NCBI GenBank assembly: GCA_015655255.1 | Contig: JAATFJ010000125.1 | Coordinates: 1-9,190, forward strand | Origin: Actinomycetales bacterium | GTDB taxonomy: Bacteria; Actinomycetota; Actinomycetes; Actinomycetales; Microbacteriaceae | DNA length: 9,190 bases | Reading direction: 5' to 3' | Shown: positions 5,538 through 9,190 of the stretch, piece by piece | Layout of the letters: every line of letters starts with the position of its first letter | Position numbering within the stretch: position 1 is the first letter of the stretch | Position numbers and translations under genes: made by a program | The notes under the pieces: model-generated | The model's input: the letters and a program-made list of their open reading frames with translations, nothing else | Told to the model about the DNA's origin: nothing | Databases searched by the model: none

Positions 5538-6362
5538 TCACCCGCGCCGATTCCAGCGGAAGGTCAGCCGGGCGAGCACGGCGCCGACGACGAGCCAGGC
5601 GGCGAGGGCGATGGCGACGCCGCCGAGATTCCAGGTCCCGCCCATCTCCGCGGCGGAGAAGGCGTCGGGCAGCAGGGCCGCGCGGAATCCCTGGGCGATC
5701 CACTTGAGCGGGAAGAGACCAGCGATGTTCTGCAGCCATTCCGGCAGCATCGAGAAGGAGAGGTAGACGCCGGAGATGAACTGCAGCAGCAGCACGATGG
5801 GGATGACGACGGCGCTCGCGGTCTTCCCTGAGCGGGGCACGGAGGATAGGGCGATGCCGAGGAGCGTGCACGTGAGGAGCCCGAGCGAGAAGACCCACGC
5901 GAAGGTGAGCCAGGCCGCGGGTACTGTAGGGAGCGGCACCCGGTAGATCCCCACGGCGACCGCCAGGAGCAGGGCGAGCTGCAGGGTCGCCGTGACGAAG
6001 ACCTGTCCTGCCTTGCCGAGGAAGTAGCTCACGGGGGACAGCGGTGCGCCGCCGAGTCGTTTGAGCGTGCCATCGCTCTTCTCCGTGGCGATGTCGGTCG
6101 CGGGCGCCTGCACGCCGGAGAGCAGGACGCCGCCGGCGACGAGGCCGGGGAGATAGTACGTCTGCATGCCGATGACCTCGGTGCCCGCCGTGACGTCCTC
6201 GGTGAAGATCGTCGCGAAGATGACGTACATCATCGTGGGGAAGAGGAAGGTGAAGAACACCTGGTCGCGGGCGCGGAAGTACTGACGCAGCTCGAAGCCG
6301 ACGCGGCGGAGGCCGAGGCGGACGGTGCGGAGGGGGCCGAAGGAAGCGGTGGCGGTGGTCAT
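5538..6362 (-). CDS. ABC-2 type transporter permease
   Basis: A 274-residue integral membrane protein with about six membrane segments (near residues 35-55, 70-88, 120-140, 150-172, 182-204 and 247-267). The cytoplasmic coupling region EKSDGTLKRLGGAPLSP (94-110) and the GLFPLKWIAQGFRAALLP segment (215-232) before the last helix are typical of ABC-2 exporters of the DrrB/NatB type. It should form the channel of an efflux pump with the ATPase encoded just upstream. The reading frame runs on upstream to 7013, but that part is a shadow of the ATPase gene. The ATG at 6362 overlaps the ATPase stop by four bases (ATGA) and has AGGAG five bases upstream (6368-6372). Substrate (drug, peptide, lipid) cannot be told from sequence. 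Confidence 0.9.
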   Translation of the reverse strand: MTTATASFGPLRTVRLGLRRVGFELRQYFRARDQVFFTFLFPTMMYVIFATIFTEDVTAGTEVIGMQTYYLPGLVAGGVLLSGVQAPATDIATEKSDGTLKRLGGAPLSPVSYFLGKAGQVFVTATLQLALLLAVAVGIYRVPLPTVPAAWLTFAWVFSLGLLTCTLLGIALSSVPRSGKTASAVVIPIVLLLQFISGVYLSFSMLPEWLQNIAGLFPLKWIAQGFRAALLPDAFSAAEMGGTWNLGGVAIALAAWLVVGAVLARLTFRWNRRG

Positions 6363-7237
6363 TTCTGCTCCTGTGCGGGAAGGGCTCGGTGCGCGGGTGC
6401 GGAGCGGATGAGTTCGAGGTAGATGTCTTCGAGGGTGGGGCGGTGGACCTCGAGGTCGCGCGGCTCGCCCTCCTCCGCGAGCAGGCGGGCGACGAGGGCG
6501 CCCGGCGATGCGGTGCGCTGCTCGTGGCGCTCGCCGCCGCTGTCGGTCCAGCGGACGGAGGGGATGCGGGCCTCCGCGCCGCCGATCTCGTCGGTCCTCC
6601 CTAGCGCGGCGAGGCTGCCCGCTGCGATGACGGCGGCGCGGTTGGCGAGGGCTGCCGCCTCGTCGAGATAGTGGGTGGTGAGGAGGATCGTTGTGCCCTC
6701 GGATTTGAGGGTCGCGATGAGATCCCAGAACTGGCGGCGCGCCTCGGGATCGAAGCCCGTCGTCGGTTCGTCGAGGAACAGGAGCTCCGGACGACCGATG
6801 ATGCCCAGCGCGACATCGAGGCGCCGTCGTTGCCCGCCCGACAGCGTGCCCACGCGGGCCTTCTGCTTCTGCTCCAGGCCGACGGCGGCGAGGACGTCGT
6901 CGACGCGGCGCGGCGAGGGGTAGTACCCGGCGAACTCGGTGAGCAGCTCGCGAACGGTCGCTCCCGCGGTCTCGCCCGAACTCTGCAGCACGATGCCGAG
7001 CCGGGCCTTCCACTCCAGCCCGCCGTGCCGCGGGTCGGTGCCGAGCACGCGGACCTCGCCGGATGTCGCGTGTCGGTACCCCTCCAGGATCTCGATGGTC
7101 GTGGATTTCCCCGCGCCGTTGGGGCCGAGCAGGGCGAAGGTCTCGCCGTGACGGATGTCGAAGCTCAGCCCCGCGATGGCCGGGGAGGAGCCGTACTCCT
7201 TGCGAAGGTCACGGACCTCGATGGCATTCTCGATCAT
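6359..7237 (-). CDS. ABC transporter ATP-binding protein (DrrA-like, daunorubicin-resistance family)
   Basis: The 292-residue ATPase has Walker A GPNGAGKST (38-46), Q-loop Gln85 in GIVLQSS, the ABC signature LSGGQ (132-136), Walker B ELLFLDEP (151-158, Asp156, Glu157), a D-loop in TTGFDPEAR and the switch His189 in LTTHYLDEA. The GFDPEARR variant and the C-terminal extension ending in RPTLEDIYLELI are typical of DrrA-like exporters with a DUF4162-like tail. It powers the adjacent ABC-2 permease, probably for efflux of a hydrophobic or membrane-active compound. It is the first gene of the four-gene operon. The ATG at 7237 has no Shine-Dalgarno. A GACGAT lies six bases upstream, so a leaderless transcript is possible. 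Confidence 0.93.
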   Translation of the reverse strand: MIENAIEVRDLRKEYGSSPAIAGLSFDIRHGETFALLGPNGAGKSTTIEILEGYRHATSGEVRVLGTDPRHGGLEWKARLGIVLQSSGETAGATVRELLTEFAGYYPSPRRVDDVLAAVGLEQKQKARVGTLSGGQRRRLDVALGIIGRPELLFLDEPTTGFDPEARRQFWDLIATLKSEGTTILLTTHYLDEAAALANRAAVIAAGSLAALGRTDEIGGAEARIPSVRWTDSGGERHEQRTASPGALVARLLAEEGEPRDLEVHRPTLEDIYLELIRSAPAHRALPAQEQK

Positions 7238-7243
7238 GCGTCT

Positions 7244-7249
7244 ATCGTC
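7244..7249 (-). promoter_or_regulatory. Possible -10 box of the ABC/two-component operon
   Basis: GACGAT on the minus strand has the two most conserved positions of TANNNT (A2, T6) six bases before the ATG at 7237. With no ribosome binding site visible, a leaderless start is plausible but the box is weak. Confidence 0.3.
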
Positions 7250-7276
7250 GGCGCGACGCGCGGGGATTGGGAGCGA

Positions 7277-7295
7277 CCGGGAGACGGATTCCCGG
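7277..7295. promoter_or_regulatory. Inverted repeat CCGGGA-N7-TCCCGG between operon and amidase
   Basis: Perfect 6-base arms (7277-7282 and 7290-7295) lie around position -45 to -60 of the ABC operon start and two bases from a second palindrome. It may be a regulator site shared by the two divergent genes, for instance for the NarL-type regulator, but that is only inference. Confidence 0.35.
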
Positions 7296-7296
7296 G

Positions 7297-7312
7297 TCCA
7301 CCGGTCGGTGGA
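7297..7312. promoter_or_regulatory. Perfect palindrome TCCACCG-GT-CGGTGGA over the amidase -35 region
   Basis: Two perfect 7-base arms flank GT. If amidase transcription starts at its ATG (7339), this operator covers about -42 to -27, exactly where RNA polymerase contacts the -35 region, so a bound dimer would most simply repress the amidase. The cognate regulator is not identifiable. Confidence 0.45.
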
Positions 7313-7325
7313 GGGGGCGGCGCCG

Positions 7326-7331
7326 TAGGCT
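7326..7331 (+). promoter_or_regulatory. -10 box of a leaderless promoter for the amidase
   Basis: TAGGCT is followed by seven bases and the ATG at 7339. No Shine-Dalgarno is present. This fits the TANNNT leaderless pattern, with the A of ATG as transcription start. Confidence 0.6.
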
Positions 7332-7338
7332 CGATCGC

Positions 7339-8733
7339 ATGGCTGCGCTGCACGAACTGACCGCGATCGAGCTCCGTGACGCGCTGCGGAGGCGCGAGGT
7401 GGGTGTGGTCGAGGTGGCGACGCACTTTCTCGACCGAATCGCGCGCCTCGACGGCGATCTGGGTGCCTTCGTGGAGGTGACGGCGGAGGCCGCGCTTGCG
7501 CGGGCTCGGGCGGCGGAAAGCAGCGAGCCGGTGGGTCTGCTCTGGGGTGTGCACTTTGCCGACAAGGATCTTGTCGCGCGGGCCGGCGTCCCGACCCGGT
7601 ACGGTTCGGCGGCGCGACGCGAGTTCGTGCCCACCGTGACGGATCCGCAAGCAGCCGTGATGGATGCGGCGGGCGGAGTGAGCCTCGGCAAGACGAATAC
7701 GCCGGAGTTCGGCCTCACCGGATACACCGAATCGCGTGTCGCGCCACCCGCCCGCGACCCCTGGGACCCTCGGAACGGCGCGGGCGGGTCGAGTGGCGGT
7801 GCCGCGGTCGCGGTCGCGGCGGGGCTCCTCCCGCTCGCGCCCGCCTCCGATGGCGGAGGCTCCATCCGCATCCCCGCCGCCACGGTGGGCGTCGTCGGAC
7901 TCAAACCGTCGCGAGGACGGCTTCCCGCCGGTTCCGGCCTCGACAGCCCCGGCGGTCTCGCCGTGGCCGGGCCCATCGCGCGGACCGTCGCCGACGCCGC
8001 ACTGCTCCTCGACGCGCAGGTCGAGGGACTGCCGTATCGATACGCGACGCGGGCGCCGGGCGAAGGGCCCTTCCTCGCCGCAGCACGGAGCGACGCCGCA
8101 TCGGCACGCATCGGCGTGACGACGGTGAGCCCCTGGGACGATGCGGAGGACATTGTCCTCGATCCCGGCGCCGCGCGCGCCGTCGACGTCGCTGCCGACC
8201 TGCTCTCCCACGCCGGTCATGGCGTCGACGCCTTCGACTGGCGGCCTCGCGGTTACGCGGAACTCTTCCGGGTCATCTGGCGATCGAGCGCCGCGCGTCT
8301 CGCGCTCACCGAGGCGGAGCTGGAGCTCGTCGAACCGATCACGGCGTGGCTCGTCCGCGAGGGGCGCGCGCTGGGGGGCCGGGAGCTTCTCGACGCGCTC
8401 GCCGCGGCGACGGTCTTCGAGCGCGAGACGATCGCCGCGTTCTCGCCCTTCGATGCCGTGCTCACTCCCGCACTCGCGCTGCCGCCGCAGCCGATCGGCT
8501 GGTTCGACCCGGACGATCCCGCGGAGAACTTCTCCCAGCAGGTGCGCTACGCCCCCTACAGCAGCTTCGTCAACGTCGCCGGTCTTCCCGCGATCGTCCT
8601 CCCCGTCACCCGCACTGCCGCCGGGCACCCGGTCAGCGTCCAACTCATCGGCCGCCCCGGCGGCGAGTCCGGCCTCATCTCCCTCGCTGCCGGTCTCGAG
8701 AACGCACGGGGTGCACTTCTGGGGGCGTTATAA
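7339..8733 (+). CDS. Amidase-signature family hydrolase
   Basis: A 464-residue enzyme of the amidase signature family. The Ser-cisSer-Lys triad is visible: Lys76 in VHFADKD, Ser151 in NGAGGSSGGAAVAVAAG, and the nucleophile Ser175 in SDGGGSIRIPA. The 24-residue spacing between the two serines is that of the family. The region continues with VGLKPSRGR and AVAGPIARTVADAALLLDA, and the C-terminal part has the SSFVNVAGLPAIVLPV and PVSVQLIGRPGGE motifs. It hydrolyses a carboxamide to acid and ammonia; the substrate is unknown. A GatA role is unlikely because no gatB or gatC lies beside it and it stands alone. The ATG is chosen because the family N-terminus (LTAIELRDALRRREV) begins four residues later and a leaderless promoter sits just upstream; longer frames to 7063 are a shadow. 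It is divergent from the ABC operon and followed by an unrelated toxin-antitoxin locus. Confidence 0.9.
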   Translation: MAALHELTAIELRDALRRREVGVVEVATHFLDRIARLDGDLGAFVEVTAEAALARARAAESSEPVGLLWGVHFADKDLVARAGVPTRYGSAARREFVPTVTDPQAAVMDAAGGVSLGKTNTPEFGLTGYTESRVAPPARDPWDPRNGAGGSSGGAAVAVAAGLLPLAPASDGGGSIRIPAATVGVVGLKPSRGRLPAGSGLDSPGGLAVAGPIARTVADAALLLDAQVEGLPYRYATRAPGEGPFLAAARSDAASARIGVTTVSPWDDAEDIVLDPGAARAVDVAADLLSHAGHGVDAFDWRPRGYAELFRVIWRSSAARLALTEAELELVEPITAWLVREGRALGGRELLDALAAATVFERETIAAFSPFDAVLTPALALPPQPIGWFDPDDPAENFSQQVRYAPYSSFVNVAGLPAIVLPVTRTAAGHPVSVQLIGRPGGESGLISLAAGLENARGALLGAL

Positions 8734-8735
8734 CG
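8726..8735. other. Palindrome CGTTATAACG across the amidase stop codon
   Basis: A perfect 10-base palindrome spans the last codon and TAA stop. A run of five T's at 8751-8755 follows after a GC-rich stretch without a good stem. I cannot make an intrinsic terminator out of these parts. Confidence 0.25.
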
Positions 8736-8765
8736 ATGCCGTGCGCGTTTTTGGTGGGGCGATTC

Positions 8766-8795
8766 TTGTGCCGAGAGAGCAGTGTGCGGTATAAG
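8766..8795 (+). promoter_or_regulatory. Probable promoter of the hipB-hipA operon
   Basis: TTGTGC (8766-8771) and TATAAG (8790-8795) are spaced by 18 bases, a reasonable sigma70-type pair and clearly more AT-rich than the neighbouring DNA. The -10 box is part of the operator palindrome. Two more TATAAG copies at 8801 and 8816 could act as alternative -10 boxes. Confidence 0.45.
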
Positions 8796-8825
8796 TCACT
8801 TATAAGGCTGTGCGATATAAGTCAC
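8783..8825 (+). promoter_or_regulatory. HipB-type operator: palindrome plus 17-base direct repeat
   Basis: TATAAGT-C-ACTTATA (8790-8804) is a perfect 15-base palindrome. A 17-base unit TGTGCGRTATAAGTCAC occurs twice, at 8783-8799 and 8809-8825, with a single difference and a period of 26 bases. The first copy supplies the left half of the palindrome; the second is a further half site that reaches to the Shine-Dalgarno. This is what an autorepressed antitoxin promoter looks like: HTH antitoxin dimers would cover both the -10 and the ribosome binding region. Confidence 0.6.
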
Positions 8826-8826
8826 C

Positions 8827-8833
8827 GAGGAGG
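8827..8833 (+). promoter_or_regulatory. Ribosome binding site that sets the GTG start of hipB
   Basis: GAGGAGG lies four bases before the GTG at 8838. It is the strongest Shine-Dalgarno on this strand of the window and fixes the GTG over the long upstream frame, which is amidase shadow. Confidence 0.75.
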
Positions 8834-8837
8834 TCTT

Positions 8838-9059
8838 GTGAAGGTACGATCGGCATCCGACTTCGGGCCGCTCATCGCTGAGCGTCGTGAGCAACTCGGT
8901 CTCACTCAGGCGCAGGTCGCGCATCGCGCGGGAGTCACACGAGAGTGGCTCGTGCGACTGGAGCGGGGGGCGTCGACGGTCACCCTCTTCCGTCTCATGC
9001 GAGTTCTTCGTGAACTCGGGCTCGAACTCACTGTGAAAGCGTCTGCTGATGCCCCGTGA
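8838..9059 (+). CDS. hipB: HipB-like XRE-family antitoxin
   Basis: A 73-residue protein that is essentially one Cro/C1-type helix-turn-helix domain. The HTH is LGLTQAQVAHRAGVTREWLVRLERG (about 20-44), followed by the ASTVTLFRLMRVLRELGLELTV stretch typical of HipB. HipB proteins bind operators upstream of their own operon as dimers and, together with HipA, repress transcription and neutralise the toxin. The GTG start has an ideal ribosome binding site. The stop overlaps the next gene by 11 bases, and the next gene is HipA-like, so the identity rests on domain, size, order and operator. The gene symbol is by similarity to the hipBA family. Confidence 0.82.
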   Translation: MKVRSASDFGPLIAERREQLGLTQAQVAHRAGVTREWLVRLERGASTVTLFRLMRVLRELGLELTVKASADAP

Positions 9060-9190
9060 ACTGTCGGTCTATCTCGACGGCACATACGTCGGCTGTCTTG
9101 CGCAGACGGAGGGTGGTGCGCTCCTCTTCGACTACGACGATGAGTACCGGGGACGCGAAGATGCCACGCCTCTGTCCCTCTCCTTGCCAC
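9049..9190 (+). CDS. hipA: HipA-like Ser/Thr kinase toxin, N-terminal fragment (cut by window edge)
   Basis: The ATG at 9049 overlaps the antitoxin gene by 11 bases and opens a frame that runs off the window after 47 codons. It reads MPRELSVYLDGTYVGCLAQ, then LLFDYDDEYRGR and DATPLSLSLP. This is the N-terminal HipA subdomain 1 (couple_hipA) pattern: VYLDG--VG-L, F-YD-EY, ATPLSLSLP. Full HipA toxins are about 400-440 residues with a C-terminal kinase fold that phosphorylates a target, glutamyl-tRNA synthetase in E. coli, and arrests growth. The catalytic part is outside the window, so activity and intactness cannot be judged. Confidence 0.8.
   Translation, partial: MPRELSVYLDGTYVGCLAQTEGGALLFDYDDEYRGREDATPLSLSLP

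Noticed and set aside
7234..8643. A 469-codon minus-strand open frame opposite the amidase
   Set aside because: Arg/Gly/Glu-rich shadow; the plus strand has the full amidase signature.
8736..8755. Intrinsic terminator for the amidase ending in TTTTT
   Set aside because: The bases before the T-run do not form a stable stem.
1..9190. CRISPR array, tRNA/rRNA gene, insertion sequence or phage genes
   Set aside because: No regularly spaced repeats, cloverleaf, transposase, terminal repeats or phage-like proteins were seen on either strand.

Overview
The window looks like chromosomal DNA of a high-GC actinobacterium, most likely a member of the Microbacteriaceae or a close relative. This rests on the strong GC bias at third codon positions, long spurious antisense reading frames, and at least two genes with a TANNNT -10 box 6-7 nt before the start codon and no Shine-Dalgarno site, a common actinobacterial leaderless arrangement. 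The genus is inferred, not shown.

Layout. (1) 1-729, minus: the N-terminal half of a membrane-anchored polyprenyl glycosylphosphotransferase that starts exopolysaccharide synthesis, cut by the left edge. (2) 730-1016: a 287-base intergenic region unusually rich in perfect inverted repeats, including a hairpin that buries the Shine-Dalgarno of gene 1. (3) 1017-1937, minus: a LysR-type regulator with a leaderless promoter. (4) 2024-3409, minus: an aldehyde dehydrogenase of the succinate-semialdehyde (Sad/YneI, GabD1-like) type, with a nested dyad upstream that contains a LysR-style T-N11-A motif. (5) 3629-7237, minus: a tightly packed four-gene operon. In transcription order it is an ABC ATPase, an ABC-2 permease, a NarL-type histidine kinase without a sizeable extracellular domain, and a LuxR-type response regulator. 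It reads as a drug or lipid exporter with its own sensor system. (6) 7339-8733, plus: an amidase-signature hydrolase, transcribed divergently from the operon across a 101-bp region holding two perfect inverted repeats. (7) 8734-9190, plus: the start of a HipBA-type toxin-antitoxin locus, with a palindromic operator and direct repeats over its promoter, a short HTH antitoxin gene, and the first 47 codons of the HipA-like toxin, cut by the right edge.

How the genes relate. The ABC/two-component block is the clearest functional unit: the transporter probably exports, and perhaps helps detect, a membrane-active compound, while the kinase and regulator adjust expression. The LysR protein may control the upstream dehydrogenase. 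The hipBA locus appears self-regulated. No complete new defence or mobile system is visible. The least explained features are the non-coding ones: the structured leader at 730-935, the dyad upstream of the dehydrogenase, and the repeat array upstream of hipB.
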